The notes: generated from the letters alone by a model not told the origin. A stretch of 64,000 bases of DNA from Ophiura sarsii (GCA_035610835.1 CM069457.1:22252658-22316657), one strand, 5' to 3'; counted from the first letter of the stretch, positions 45,156-58,944 are shown. Program-made: numbers and translations.

Positions 45156-45560
45156 TGACATATAATGGGTTGATGAAACCAGAGATAAACCTAGATAATC
45201 CAAGTTAACCATGATGAAACCAGAGATAAACCTAGATAATCCAAGTTAACCATTAAGCTATTCTAAGTTAACCATACATAGTTAATCAAAGTTAACCATA
45301 CAGCTAATCCAAATTAACCATACAGCTAATCCAAGTGACCATTCAGCTAATCCAAGTGAACCATTCAGCTAATCCAAGTGAACCATTCAGCTAATCCAAG
45401 TGAACCATTCAGCTAATCCAAGTGAACCATTCAGCTAATCCAAGTAAACCATACTGCTAATCCAAGTTAACCATATAGCTTATCCAGGTTAACCATACAG
45501 CTAATCCAAGTTAACCATACAGCTAATCCCAGTTAACCATACAGCTAATCCAAGTTAGCC
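45156..45560. repeat. 22-bp minisatellite
   Basis: About 16-18 units of AGCTAATCCAAGTTAACCATAC and variants; the central block has GTGAACCATTC. A 36-bp ATGATGAAACCAGAGATAAA CCTAG dimer precedes it. Confidence 0.92.
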
Positions 45561-47575
45561 ATACTAGAACATACAGTCATTGTTAAAATCCTCTAGACAG
45601 ACCACAACCGAGCACATTTGCTGTCAAACTTAGGTCAGATTGGCACGTATTCAAATAATGCAACATGACATGATGCATCGTCTAATCATGGGTATGAAAA
45701 ACATGGACAATGTCCACAGGATCTTAATTAATGACACTGACATTGTATACACCATACTTGTATACAGTCATCAAAACATTAACTTACCAGGTAATCAATG
45801 TGCTTGTTACTCTACAACTCCTACATAAACATATTAAATTATAAAGTTGTTGAGAAATTTCCCTCTTTTTCTTTTAATTCAAGATATTGCACGCTAAGAA
45901 TGGTTGATTATTGAGGAAGTGACAATCCGAAATGTAAGTTAAAGTACAATTTTAATTTTCGCATTTTTCTTTTCAACACAGGCGATGAGAGTATGACAGA
46001 TAACATCATATTGATCCATTGGGAAAACAACGCGGTCGACCATCCACATCGCATTATCGACTGGTGAATTAGCACTACCAGTAATCAATAATTTGCTCGT
46101 AATTGAGTCAGTGTGTAGAAAAGCAAAATGCAAAAATGGAAACCGTACTTTATCTTTCTTTTGGTACTGTAACTTCCTTGATATCAATCCATTCCTTACA
46201 TGCGATATCTCAAATTAACATATGAGAAATTTATCAACAACTTATAATTTGAAATTTATAAGTAGAAGTAATACTTTTAGAGTTATAAGCACATTTATTA
46301 CTAGGTAAGTTCCTTTTTTATATGACAGTATATTTGATTGCCATTAACATCCACATCGTAACATATTCAGTAACACCATGCTTTCTTAAATTCTGTGGCA
46401 GATCATGAAAAAGAGCTAAACCTAAGGTTTTTTATTGCATTATGCAATATACTTTTTACAACAGGTATTCAGACAATGAAAATTCTAAGGAAACCGTTTC
46501 AACATGTTCACCGTCAAACAAGATTGTTCATACTTTTATATTTCCCATACATCATCTACTTAAAATATATTTCCTAGCTTAAATGTTTACAGTGCTATGA
46601 CACTAAAGGTATGGTAAGAATGATGGCAAAGTGGAATGGAAGAACCATTTGTAATTGCTTGATCAGATGAGAATATAATGTAGGCGTCCAATCAGAGATG
46701 GTGTAAGAAAAGCAGTACTGTTAATTTATAGAGGGAATACAAGCATTTGATTCAAAGCCCAAGTTTGATTGGTTGCTCAAATGACAATGTAATGCAAGTA
46801 GCCAATTACAGGCGCTGTAAGACTGACAACACACAACATTCTCATCAACAGTTGCCACCCATCATGCAGGATACCAATAATAAAATCAACATAGGATAAG
46901 TACATGCACAGGATCAATGAACTGATGTGAAACATTACAATAGTTGATTCAGCATGCAGACAGTTGAGTAGATGTAACCATTCATTACTGTACAAGTGTA
47001 AATCTTTGCATAACATTTATTTTCACGCTTTTCGCGTTCCAGCAGGGCCAGATAAAATGTGCCTAACTTTAAAATTTTCCTTTCATGGAGAAAATTTCCC
47101 TTCAAATTATTATGTATTTCTGTTTTTTTGTACCTAAAATTTCCCTCCAAAGCCTTACATTTTCCTCCCAAGTCAAAATTTCCTGGGAAACCAGGTTCCT
47201 GAGTTCCTATTTTGTCTAGCCATGCGTGTTCGAACCAGCTATCGTGAAATTAATAGCGCCAAATACATATATTTTGCGTATAAGGCCAAACAAAGAAGAA
47301 AGCCTGTCTCAGAAGCCCGCCCGCATTGGTATGTGAAACAATTTTGGCTTAAAAACACCTGGATTTCACTATACCTCTATGTGGTGGGTTCCTATTAAAA
47401 TAGCAATTTGTTATACAACCAGTCTCAGAAAAAAATGCAGACTTATAATATAGTCACTAGTCAGTTTCAAAAAAGAAAAGGATTTATAGTCAAAATGAAA
47501 ACAACCTTTCGACACACATCAATTTTAAGATGAAATGGGACAAATGAAATACCAATCCAGAAACTAACATGATTC
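45561..47575. other. SSBP intron without gene
   Basis: Only a GGCC-type MITE fragment at 47284-47345. The TCCCTCC.. and AAATTTCC phrases near 47080-47180 resemble 59880-59990 and may mark an old repeat. Confidence 0.4.
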
Positions 47576-47775
47576 AGTATATAATCAGTTCCAAATTGGC
47601 GAGGAATATTCATTTTTTATCTCCGTGCGAAAAAATTATCCAAGCTTATGCGCCAATTATGGCCACACGCACACGATACACAGTGCGCTTGTTGCATTCA
47701 CGCATGCCCACGTCCTTCTGTATTCATTCGCTGCTGTAATGAGGCTTTGCCAAATTGAAACTGATCAAACTATAG
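47576..47775. mobile_element. Family A MITE
   Basis: TATATAATCAGTTCCAAATT to AAACTGATCAAACTATAG. Confidence 0.85.
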
Positions 47776-48699
47776 TACAATACAGTTTAGCAACTGTCTT
47801 TACATTATCTTGGCAATATAAAATGTAAGTTCAAACTTATACATGATACCTTCAACCTAAATAACGAAAAGCACAAGTCAAATATCTAAGATAGTGCATA
47901 TATGTATGTAACCATATCAAAATTCAAAGGAATAGACCTGGAGAACTCTTGAGTTTCATGCTTTCGCAATCGTAATCGCAATCGTAATCCTAATCGTAAT
48001 AATTGCAATATATGGTGTCAAAGCAAGCCAGACCAGAGGTGGTCTTTACTCAGCGATAGTCAAAGAGTGCTAAACTTGTTTTATAGGTAGTCTACCTATT
48101 GGCATAATGTCGATACATGATATGTGTATATGTAAACCTATATGTAGTTCAGGACTAAAAATAAGAATGACCCTATGTTTATATTGACTTAAACTGGTGA
48201 TGACCCAAAGATGCGCAGTTTCAACGTTACCAGCGCAAACAACTGTGATAAGCAAACCGAGTTTGTGCATATACCATGCCATTCCACACACTCCTGGTTA
48301 CCATGAACATTTAGAAGTATGTGTTTCGACAGAGTTCGGGCATCCCGAGGTCACGGATAGCACTGGATCAAAAATGTGAGAGGTCCCATGACATTTTTCC
48401 GGACCCCATAGGACTTCAAAAAACAAATTTAAGGGGTCCCCCAAGAAATTGAGGGGTCCTGAAGTTTGGGTATTTAAAATTTTTACTTTTTTTACAGGCA
48501 GTTTTAATGAATTTATATTGTGAGCAAAGGATGGATATGTAATTTACAGAATTTCTTACGGTTTCCATTTCCATACATCGTCTAATTTAAGGGGTTCGTT
48601 CAATTTTGATCAGGATCCGCAAGTCTTTCCAATTTGAAATCTGACGCGTCATTATTAGAAAGTGAGAGGTCTAGTACGCGCAGACGCGTCAGAATGCAA

Positions 48700-50800
48700 C
48701 CCCTGCCCGAGGTACACTATTCTAAAGCAAGCTTTATTTCAATGGATAGGAACAGAATCCTTGCAAGGGTCCTAAAACCTTGTTTTATTCACTTTTCACT
48801 TAATACCCAACCTACTCCTAGCATACAGAACCCGTGACAAATGGCGGACCCTGTAGCCTTGGGTATGAATTACGATAGCCATAATATATCGGAATGGGAT
48901 TTACGTGTGTACTCCTTATACAGGGTTAATGAACTATGTATTTGGGGAGGGGAATAAAGTATTTGACAGCATACACAACAACAATGTCTGTGAGGTTTAG
49001 TGTCTCTACCTTTATTTCTATGGAGAGAACAGAAACCTTACAAGGGGTCTTAAAACCTTGTTTTATTCACCTTTCACTGGCTACCTAACCTACTCCTAGC
49101 AAATAGAACCGGTGGCAAATGACAGACTCTGTAGCCTTGGGTATGAATTATGATAGCCATAATATATCGGAATGGGATTTATGTGTGTATTCCTTATACA
49201 GGGTTAATGTATGTATTTGGGGAGGGGAATAAAGTATAAAGTGTTTGAAGTCATACACAATAACAATGCCAGCAAGCTTTTGTATCTCTACCTTTATTTC
49301 TATGGAGAGAACGGAAGCCTTACAGGGGTCTAAAAACCTTGTTTTATTCACCTTTCACTGGCTACCTAACCTACTCCTAGCTCAAAGAACCCATGACAAA
49401 TGGCAGTCCCTGTAGTTTTGGGTATGAATTATATGATAGCCAGAATATAGGAGTTAATTATGTGTGTACTCCAAACAGGGTTAATGAACTATAAAACGTG
49501 ATAATCAATTATTAGTCAGATAGTGCTCAAGCTCAATACTAAGTTAAGTAGAGCTTATTACCAAATAAAGGACTTTTTATTTGGCACTTCGCTCCCTAGG
49601 TTTCTTGCTTACGCGATCGTCAGGTTAATGAACTATATATTTTGGGTGGGGTATGAAGTATTTAACGCCATACACAACAACAATGTCTGCAAGCTTTTGT
49701 AGCTCTACCTTCCTATGGAGAGAATAGACACCTTACAGGGGGTCCTAAACACCATGTTTTATTCACCTTTCACTGACTACCTAACCTACTCCTAAAGTAT
49801 TTCACGCCATACACAACAGTAGTAATGTCAGCAAGCTTTGGTTTCTCTACCTCTATTACAGGGGTCCTAACACCTTGTTTTATTCACCTTTCACTGACTA
49901 CCTAACCTACTCCTAAAGTATTTCACGCCATACACAACAGTAGTAATGTCAGCAAGCTTTGGTTTCTCTACCTCTATAACAAGGGTCCTAAACACCTTGT
50001 TTTATTCACCTTTTACTGACTACCTAACCTATTCTTAAATTTTTGACACGATACACAACAGTAGTAATGTCAGCAAGCTTTGGTTTCTCTACCTCTATTA
50101 CAGGGGTCCTAAACACCTTGTTTTATTTACCTTTTCTGGCTACCTAACCTACTCCTAAAGTATATGACGCCATACACAACAGTAGTAATGTCAGCAAGCT
50201 TTGGTTTCTCTACCTCTATTACAGGGGTCCTAAAAACCTTGTTTTATTCACCTTTCACTGACTACCTAACCTACTCCTAAAGTATTTCACGCCATACACA
50301 ACAGTAGTAATGTCAGCAAGCTTTGGTTTCTCTACCTCTATTACAGGGGTCCTAAAAACCTTGTTTTATTCACCTTTCACTGACTACCTAACCTACTCCT
50401 AAAGTATTTCACGCCATACACAACAGTAGTAATGTCAGCAAGCTTTGGTTTCTCTACCTCTATTACAGGGGTCCTAAACACCTTGTTTTATTTACCTTTT
50501 ACTGGCTACCTAACCTACTCCTAAAGTATATGACGCCATACACAACAGTAGTAATGTCAGCAAGCTTTGGTTTCTCTACCTCAATTACAGGGGTCATAAA
50601 GACCTTGTTTTATACACCTTTCACTGGTTAACCTAACCTACTCCTAAAGTATTTGAGGCTATACACAACAGTAATGTCAGCAAGCTTTGGTTTCTCTACT
50701 TCTATTACAGGGGTCCTAAAAACCTTGTTTTATTCACCTTTCACTGACTACCTAACCTACTAGTAGCAAATAGAACCCATGACAAGTAGCAGACATCAGG
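48700..50800. repeat. Large tandem array with 121-bp and about 278-bp periods
   Basis: From 48720 to about 49700 the units are about 278 bp (CTCTACCTTTATTTCTATGG at 49006 and 49285). From about 49790 to 50760 the unit is 121 bp: CCTAAAGTATTTCACGCCAT ACACAACAGTAGTAATGTCAGC...CACTGACTACCTAACCTACT. The 121-bp unit is a shortened 278-bp unit that lacks the GTATGAATTATGATAGCC block. About eight short units are present. Confidence 0.92.
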
Positions 50801-52077
50801 AACAATTAATTTAGCTGCTATTCCTCTACAATGTACAAGTGCCTCGACTATTAGCACGCTCTACAACGTCTCACAGACTCAACTTCCTGCACAGGGTTCA
50901 ATGACCTAGGGCCACGCACTAGAGTTGCCTGAGTACCGACCCAATAACCCTGCAGCTTAGGGTATGAGTTACGGTAGCCAGCATTCATTGGAATGGGATT
51001 TAAGTGTGTATTTTGTAATGGGGTTAATGAACTGGGTATTTGGAGAGGGGAATAAAGTAGTTGCAATTGTGATGTGATCAGTTGCTAGGCAATAGTGAGG
51101 GATCTGCCAGGGACTTGTAAATAAATATGTATTGGCAATTCAACAAATATTTCAAAGTAAAATAACAACTAAGACTGATATACAGAATTGTATACAATTG
51201 TAGGCAAAGGGAATTGATTTGACCATTTAGAAATCAATTTTGATGCTATGAAAGTCCTAAACAGCATTTTCAGTAAAAGTACAAAATACAAATAATTTGG
51301 TGATCAAAACACATTAACCTATATATTATTCGTATAGGTTATGATCGCCAGTACAATGATAGCCAGTGCAATGATAGGGTCTCATTTTATATAAATATCT
51401 TTGGACATGGAACAAGGTAAAAATAAGAATTGGTTCAACAAAGCTTTTTTAATTCGCTGAGACAAGATCCCTCACAAAGATGAGGGAACGGATAAGTTGA
51501 TCATTATCTACAAACCGCCGATTGATCAAACAATTGTACAATGCCAGACTACATAATATCATTGGGAGTTCAGAAGGACGTGCATGTACTTGAAGCCCTA
51601 AATCGTAACTGTTTGGCATCACCTATGAGTAAGCAAGCTATCACATTTATTAGCCTAGTCGTAAGTATCCAACTTTTTTGAAAGCAAAGATTTTACATAC
51701 AAATCTGACGATACTATGATCCGAACCCAGCACCTTTTAATCATAAATCAAACCAGCTAGGCTGTCAGTGACGAGGTAACAATTTTAATCCTTTCAACAA
51801 GGTAGGGTGGCCCATACATGAATTATGGAATAAATCTGTATAACTCATACAATAGAAGTCTTTGCACTGTACTAATTTGTGTAGAACCCGATCATTTTGC
51901 AAAATTTCTTTTTCTCCCCTTTTTTCAAATAATGTTGATGTTTTTACCTCTTTCAGTTTTCATACAAGGCCCTGCGCATTCCTCCAAACATCAGGTTGAG
52001 CCCCACACCCACTCATCCAACCCACGGGATCCCATTAATCCCACGTTAACAACTCCCCCTAAACTACAATGCATTAA
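50801..52077. other. Array edge, then intron sequence
   Basis: A degenerate long unit (GGGTATGAGTTACGGTAGCC...GGAATGGGATTTA) extends to about 51065. A tRNA-like stretch (minus strand, GGTGCTGGGTTCGGATC) lies at 51720-51775. No gene. Confidence 0.5.
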
Positions 52078-52570
52078 AGCAATATTATGTGATCTTTCTT
52101 CAAATATTTACACTTATTTTTTCTCTCTTATAATGAAGTTTGAAAGACTTTCCTGAACTCATAAATATATTTTGACTGTTTTTTATGTTAAATAACATCA
52201 TAGCCCATTACTAAATTATAATGGAAATCTGCTTCCAATTTAAGGAATTTTTTAACATATTTGTTTGGGTGTGTTCATTAGTCTTGTGTACAGTTGCGAT
52301 TGTAACTGGAAACACTGTAAACGGCGTTAAAACGGTAGAAATGGTGATAACAAAAAAAAATCACTCCGAAATAATTGTCCAGGTACCAGGACAACTTATT
52401 TCAAAATCTGATTTTGAAGTAATTAGAAAACATATTGCTCTGTAACATACAAATATTTTAGTTTCATGATTATAAATGAAATTTGTCAAAATGTATCAAA
52501 TGCATTTCTAGGAGAAATAAATCACAGACAGAGGGCAGGCATCCCCTGGAAAAGATCACATAATATACCT
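52078..52570. mobile_element. Family R element, less symmetric copy, TTAA flanks
   Basis: AGCAATATTATGTGATC and GATCACATAATATACCT terminate it, TTAA lies outside both ends. GATTTTGAAGTAATTAG matches 37254-37616. The inside is longer and less palindromic and holds a 74-codon plus-strand frame (52221-52445) with one hydrophobic stretch (IFVWVCSLVLCTVAIV). I regard that frame as chance. Confidence 0.75.
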
Positions 52571-52796
52571 TTAATGCATAAAACAAAGGTACCGTTGTAT
52601 GATTTGCCACAAGAGTCCAATTACATGATTTCATTTGGCCTTTCAGATCATAATTTTATTGGCCTATGATGGTTTGACTTTTATTGTGTTTACGACATTT
52701 CCCCTTATCAACTCAGTGGCTAAATCCCCTCAAAAAGTCTCTCCAATCTTAGTAGCTGTATAGTCACGACATCCCAACTCCCTGATGACATTCTCA

Positions 52797-53053
52797 TCCC
52801 TTTTTATGGCAAAAGAATGTATCTTATATGTAGTTTCCTAACAGTATACTTCCTTTTAACATGATCAAAGTTAGCTTTTTTTCTCCATAAATTATGTAGT
52901 AGTAAAAGGCAGTATATTACTTTTATTGTCTTTACAAGTTGCAACCTTTTCCTAAGTGAGGATTATTGAACCAAGATAACACAATCCATGTTAAAAGGAA
53001 GTACATCATTAGAAAGTACATATAAGATACATTCTTTTGCCGTAAAAGGGCTG
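52797..53053. mobile_element. Family F palindromic MITE
   Basis: CCCTTTTTATGGCAAAAGAA TG to CATTCTTTTGCCGTAAAAGG GC. Confidence 0.85.
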
Positions 53054-54142
53054 TTCTGTACCCATCCTAGCAGTCTAGATGAGGGTCCCTGGTGACATAC
53101 AACACAAACGGATTGTCTGATGTTTAAATCCCAGTCCTAACCCAAATTAGTCATGACAAGTGTATGTAAGAATGATAATGTGACTATTTAAAGGGACAAC
53201 CTGTATGATCCATGATCTAAAACTACAAGACCTTTCACAGATGTTGACCCGCACACACACCACTTACCCAAACTGGGTTCCGATGGAATAGTTGCAGACC
53301 ATGTGGAGATTATACAATGAGGGTTTAGATTGGCAATTTATCATGCCACAATTTCATAAAGTTCATCATTTAGTGTTTCTATACACAATTAGGTAATTTT
53401 TCTAGATACATTAATTTCTTTAAATAAAAGCCTTAGAGGCATAATTGTAAATGCGTAAGCGCCATGAGCGCCATTTATGGCGGATACCAGCACCTTTTTT
53501 TTATAAGTTTCCATTGTTATTATTAGTTACTATTATAACCCAATAATGTGTGTCCTGAACATGTCCTGATTGCTTACCTATCAGAATACAATTAAAAAAA
53601 TTAAAAAACCTCAAATGCAGATCACTTCTGATAAAGTTGCCCATTGAGGACTTGGGAGGCAAGAAACCAAAATGACACCATTACGAGCTCTAGCCAGGGC
53701 TCAAATGTCACCAAGGCCATTGCCGTGCCCGTTTGATGGTTTGCCTTGGTGCTCTAGACCTTTGTTAACTTTCAAGATATTCTTAACTATTATATTATTA
53801 TTATTATACTATTATATTAGTTGGCCCTAGAACCCCATCATCAATTTGTTCAGTGGCCTCGAAATTGGGTACCCTCATAAAATAAAATTTGAGCCCTGGC
53901 TGTAGCCTTTAAACCAAAGATGTACTAGAAAATCTTTGTTTAAACCAAACAGCTCAATCCATATTCAAGTCAGGGTCACTGTTAACTCACAGAGTTTGAG
54001 GCTTGTTTTTACCAAACTTGTTTGCAAGACTCCTGGGGGTTCCCTTCTAATCCACACTCGACTGTGACTAACACATACACAGGAAAACACAGTGATAGTA
54101 ATGATTGTAGCCTGAGGAATACAGAGACATCTCCATATTACA
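53054..54142. other. SSBP intron without gene
   Basis: TATTATTATTATACTATTAT microsatellite near 53790-53820; nothing else. Confidence 0.4.
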
Positions 54143-54415
54143 TGGGTTAAGTGCAACAAAGTCCTATCTGCAATGGCTGCCATTTGTGAGATTGTGTTTT
54201 CATAAGGGCATGTCTTAAAGCACCCTTAATATATAACATGTGGCAGCTATTGTAGATATTACCTTTTCATAACTGAGACGTAAGTGCTAAAATGTCCTAT
54301 CTGCTATAGCTGCCCTGTGTTACTTTTAGTTTAAATATCAATGGGTATGCTACAGACTACCACACATGATAACATCTGGCAGCTATTGCAGATGGACCTT
54401 GTTGCTCTAAACCCT
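54143..54415. mobile_element. Family G palindromic MITE
   Basis: GGGTTAAGTGCAACAAAGTC to GGACCTTGTTGCTCTAAACC CT. Confidence 0.8.
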
Positions 54416-54622
54416 CAAATTCTAATTTCTCCTTCTTTTCCTTTATCTTAATAGCCTGAGCCAAAGGAAAACGGCTGGTCTCTAAACGGGGTAGTTGTCG
54501 GCACGCACACAGCTTATATAGTATTAACTGTTTATGAATGGCTAGTTCAAAGCACTGGCTACTACTTTGCTGATTTATTTATTGGGTTGTCTATGTAATG
54601 ATGGGTGTACCTAGTGTAGGGT

Positions 54623-54856
54623 CTATAGTTTGATCAGCTCCAAATTGGCAAAGCCTCCTTACAGCAGTGAATGAATGCAGAAGGATGCTAGCGCGCATAA
54701 TGGCAACACCCTCCCTGTGCATCATATGCGAGACCTGTGCGTGCGGCCCAAACCAGGTGCGTGTGGCCATAATCGCTGTGTATGCTTGGATTACTTTTGC
54801 ACGCAGAGAGATAAAAAATGAATATTTCTTGCCAATTTGGAACTGATGAAACTATA
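54623..54856. mobile_element. Family A MITE
   Basis: CTATAGTTTGATCAGCTCC to GGAACTGATGAAACTATA, complete. Confidence 0.88.
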
Positions 54857-55289
54857 ATTTCCCAGTCCACCCTCCCTAAATATACTCCATACAGCCCTAT
54901 CCATAACCTAAACTTAACCCTAATCCAAGAACACAATAATGGGTAATATTTCACTGGGAAAGTATGCATAGGTGCGAAAAAATCAGATTCAAAACCAATC
55001 GGTGCCAAAAGGACCCAACACACATGTTTGATCTATGTCCAATGGTGGTGACAGTGGTTCCAGTAATCGCAACATGTAACCAGACACACCAATCTAAAGT
55101 GGACAATATTGTGGTTTAAATCTTCAGATCAGCTAGTTTATTATCATAGAACCTAATTTGTGCAAGCGTTTAAACTTCTTTAGGTGTGAGTAGGGATTCA
55201 AACATCATACCCATGTCAAAATAACAAATTTGTGTTATTATTAATTATTACAAAGTCTCATTTATTTCCCATGTACCAATTTTCTATTT

Positions 55290-55410
55290 GTATGTTTTGG
55301 TATACCTTTTGCATGCATTTTTTTCCTTGTATATAATGTTGTTTTGATTTTATTAAGCGCTGTGTTCTCTGTAGAGCGCTATATAACTGCTAATTAATAT
55401 TATTATTCTC
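55290..55410 (+). mobile_element. LINE tail fragment
   Basis: GTAGAGCGCTATATAACTGC then TAATTAATATTATTATT is the usual end of CR1/L2-like elements; no coding part remains. Confidence 0.45.
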
Positions 55411-55747
55411 TCATTTGATCACAGATTCCATTGGAATCTAATCGCACCAGAGTCAGCTTAGAAAAAGTTGAGATTTTCTTCAGCATATATGAAAGCCCGT
55501 CTGAACGTGCTACAAGGTATCCTGGGGAAGTGTACGCTACCATAGTCGGATTTATAATTGAACGAACACATTGAAGCACACGCACAACCATAAGCGTGAT
55601 AATTTCAGGCGCGATCATCTTTGTGCTGCGTACATGTTGTTCATTCAATTATTAATTGGACTATAGCACCTAGTAGTGTAGTATATAGTAATAAAATGGG
55701 TTAATTTGTGAAATGATCAATTAGCAAAATCGCATACAATGTGAAGT

Positions 55748-55981
55748 AAACACTTTCCACACGGCAGGCGTCTGCAGATATTATTTCCAAAATTTCACAA
55801 TTGTTGTTCAAAAATGTCAACATTATTGAATTTCATTACCATATTTGGGATCACCATGAGAAATGCATTGAAATAAGTACACGGTTCAGTAATCCTTGAG
55901 ATAGACTTTGAAAATTGGGAAAGGTTTCTGAAAAATCTGTTTTGTATATGGTGAAACTAATAGTCGCGTGGAAAGTGTTAA
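55748..55981. mobile_element. Family C MITE (piggyBac-like)
   Basis: AAACACTTTCCACACGGC to GTCGCGTGGAAAGTGTTAA; full length. Confidence 0.85.
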
Positions 55982-56344
55982 GAAATCTTGTACTATTCCG
56001 TGCGTGCACATTTATTTAAACATCTGTATGACAACAATGCAGCATAAAGTCCATGGGGAAAGTATGACATGATAATGGGATGGCTATATGGCTAATAAAT
56101 CAATGATATTAACACGACTTGTCATATCGGGCTGTGACCAAACCGCTTACATGTGTTTCTACTAGAACTTATGTCGATTAGGGTTAAAGTTTCTAATCAT
56201 GCAACTTGACAAGTCTGAACCTTCAAAAGTTCAAGTAGGCATCATAAAACCACAAATTATTACTGTAATTTAGAAAGAGTCAAGAAGGGGAGCTAACAAG
56301 ACAGACTTGAGGCTTGTAGAATAGATTGCAGGAGTCATTATTAT

Positions 56345-56589
56345 TTAACACTTCCACGTTGCTATTCATTTTACCATATACAAAACAGATTTTCAGAAAC
56401 CTTTCCCAATTTTCAAAGTCTATCTTAAGGATTATTATACCAATACTAGGCATGGTTGGACTTATTTCAATGTGTTTCTCATGGTGATTCCAAATATGGT
56501 AATGAAATTGAATAATTTTGACATTTTTGAAACATTTTGTGAAATTTTAGAATGTCGTCTGCTGACGCCTGCCGCGTGAAAAGTGTTAA
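56345..56589. mobile_element. Family C MITE, opposite orientation
   Basis: TTTAACACTTCCACGTTGC to CGCGTGAAAAGTGTTAAC; full length. Confidence 0.82.
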
Positions 56590-56656
56590 CAATGGTCAGA
56601 CAAAATACCAAATTCGTAATGGATAAGATAAACAAAAAAATAGTAATGTGAATTTT

Positions 56657-57212
56657 TAAGTCCCAAATTGGCGCAAACAATTTGTAATGTGAATTATATG
56701 TAGGTGTTTTTTATCTCTCCACGCGCTAAAGTAATCCAAATGTACACACGCGATTTGGTCAAACGCACGCACCACGCATTTGATGCGCAGTGCACTTGCA
56801 TTCATGTGTGCATACACCCACCCTCCAGTATTAATTCGCTGCTGTAAGGCCCCCCAAAAATAAATTGTTCGATTGTCCATAGATCACTTTTAAAAGTTGG
56901 GTAGGTCGGTCGGCAAAAGGGTTTTTTCTTTTCTTTTTTTTGAGATGTACTTGTTGTGGTAACCAAAACGGGGGAACAAAATCTTTTATATTTTGATGGG
57001 TATTTTTATTTTCTCAACACTCAAGAAAAAAAATTGATTTACGACTTATATTTGTCAAAAAATGAAAATTTTATTTTATTTTTAAAAAAATCAAAAAAAG
57101 ATAAAAAAGATTTTGGATCGGAATGATTATGAGAGTCGGGCGGACGAGGACAATAAAACTTTTTTTTGTTGGCCTAATGCTGTATGGAGGCACGCCAATT
57201 AGGAGCTGATAG
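56657..57212. mobile_element. Family A MITE interrupted by a GGCC element
   Basis: AAGTCCCAAATTGGCGCAAA to CGCCAATTAGGAGCTGAT. The insert at 56848-57174 sits in the gctgctgtaa part of the core. Confidence 0.75.
56848..57174. mobile_element. GGCC-ended MITE in family A, TAA duplication
   Basis: GGCCCCCCAAAAATAAATTG and CTTTTTTTTGTTGGCC, with TAA at 56845-56847 and 57175-57177. Relative of 37687-38018. Confidence 0.85.
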
Positions 57213-57286
57213 ACAGTTCTTTTCTTCATCAGGCAATGGGATTAATCTAGTGATAGGGAATTTGTGTGCTTTTTAGAAGTACTTAA

Positions 57287-57643
57287 AGGTAGATGACCCG
57301 ATCACATTTCCGATTTTCAACTTGAAGTTTTCTATTCTACATGAAAGGTCATCCTTAAAAAAGTCGTGTTCCAAAGTTTGAGTTGCATAGCTCTAATGGT
57401 TCTTATTTCAGACGCACAAGATGCTGTGAACTGTACCCATTGAGTGGTACACAAACTATATCGGTGGTTACCACCATTCGCGGTAATTCGACGTTACTTC
57501 ATCGATTTCTCCGTAATTATACCGATTTAGGCCGTCAAATTTCAGTATGATGATGAGAAAAATATGAGCTTTCATATGATATGAAAATCTCCATATGTTT
57601 GAGAAAAATCTGTGTTATGAAAATGTAAGCAGGTCATCTACCT
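57287..57643. mobile_element. Family B MITE, TTAA flanks
   Basis: AGGTAGATGACCCGATCAC to CAGGTCATCTACCT with TTAA on both sides. Over its length it matches the complement of 1482-1826. Confidence 0.85.
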
Positions 57644-58227
57644 TTAAGAGTTCAGAAATCGGAAGTATTTTTTTAAAAAATTGTTGCTTATTTGCAATTG
57701 ATTTGATCACTAAAGCATATCATTGTCAATTAATAACCGGTAACTAATAAAATCATACAGAAGATAACCATCATATTTGTCAATTCAGAACTAAATCTAA
57801 TCTTCAATGTCTTTTTATTGCAGATTGATCACTTCCAGATTTGATTTATGTATGTATGTGTAGCAGTAGCAGTGCAGACAACGCACGGTAATTACACGCT
57901 GCAAAACAATGAACTTTGTAATTAAAAGGAGTTGTTTTTTCACAAATGTAGGTTTATTTCTGATGACGTATAAATGCCAGGTGTTCAGAAAATATTAGTG
58001 TAATTCACGAAAATCTATCGGAAGGAGATTTTTATGTGAAATAGGATTAGGGATCGCATTGGAAAATTAAAAGAATTATTTAAATACATTAACAAAAATC
58101 ATTTCCAGAATTCATAAATTTTGTGTATCATTTTCCATCTTTTAAATAAGAAAACAATGACTTACTTTTGGAGGTGTTTTACTAATTTTCCCATTTTTTT
58201 TAAATTTCAGGAGAAAATGGCTAAAGT

Positions 58228-58502
58228 CAGCATTATAATGCTATGGACATAATTCCAACAATGCGTGAGTATGTGTGTGAGTACATGTGGACGAGTGTAT
58301 GTGTGCAAACCCAGAAGTGCTTACTGGACACTTCCCAAAAATGACCGCACGTTTTGATTAGTCAATCGTGAAATCATTACGCATACACAGCTGTATGCAC
58401 ATGTCATGCATCTGCACGCAGCTCCGCGAACAACAAAACACGCTCGCCTGAAATATCTTGAATTTTAATTGTTCATAAAATTATGACTATAGTGACTATA
58501 GT
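58228..58502. repeat. Family K repeat, second copy
   Basis: CATTATAATGCTATGGACAT AATTCC, GTCATGCATCTGCACGCAGC TCCGCGAACAAC and GACTATAGTGACTATAGTGA. Confidence 0.6.
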
Positions 58503-58944
58503 GATAAAATGGTGACTTCAATATCGATAAACCTAATTTTATAACAGGAAGAGGAGGTGCTCACTCAAATAATGCACAGAAGAATGTGCCGTGACATGGG
58601 ACTAAATTTGTGAATGAAATCCTTAGACGTGGGTTCAACAATAAATCAAATCATTTAATTTGAGAGAAAAATCAACCACATTTGAAGTTTGGGAAATCCC
58701 TAAGTTATGATATTGGTCAGGTTTGTTTGCGGCTTCAGCAGTACTTCCCTGTCATCCCAGATATTGTGTTGTCCCTTTTATTGTTTAAATTTCTATGATC
58801 TGCCAGTTTGCCCAATCGTATCGTACAAATGCCTGGATTAGGTTCCTGCGTCCCTCTATCTTTTAAAAAATAGAGGGACTGGGAAAAGAACACGGCAAAA
58901 AAGTGTGCGGTTACTCGTGGAATTCCACAAGTATTTAGCGTACA

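Noticed and set aside
52221..52445. 74-codon frame with a hydrophobic segment, possible small membrane protein
   Set aside because: It lies inside a family R transposon copy and is absent from the other copy.
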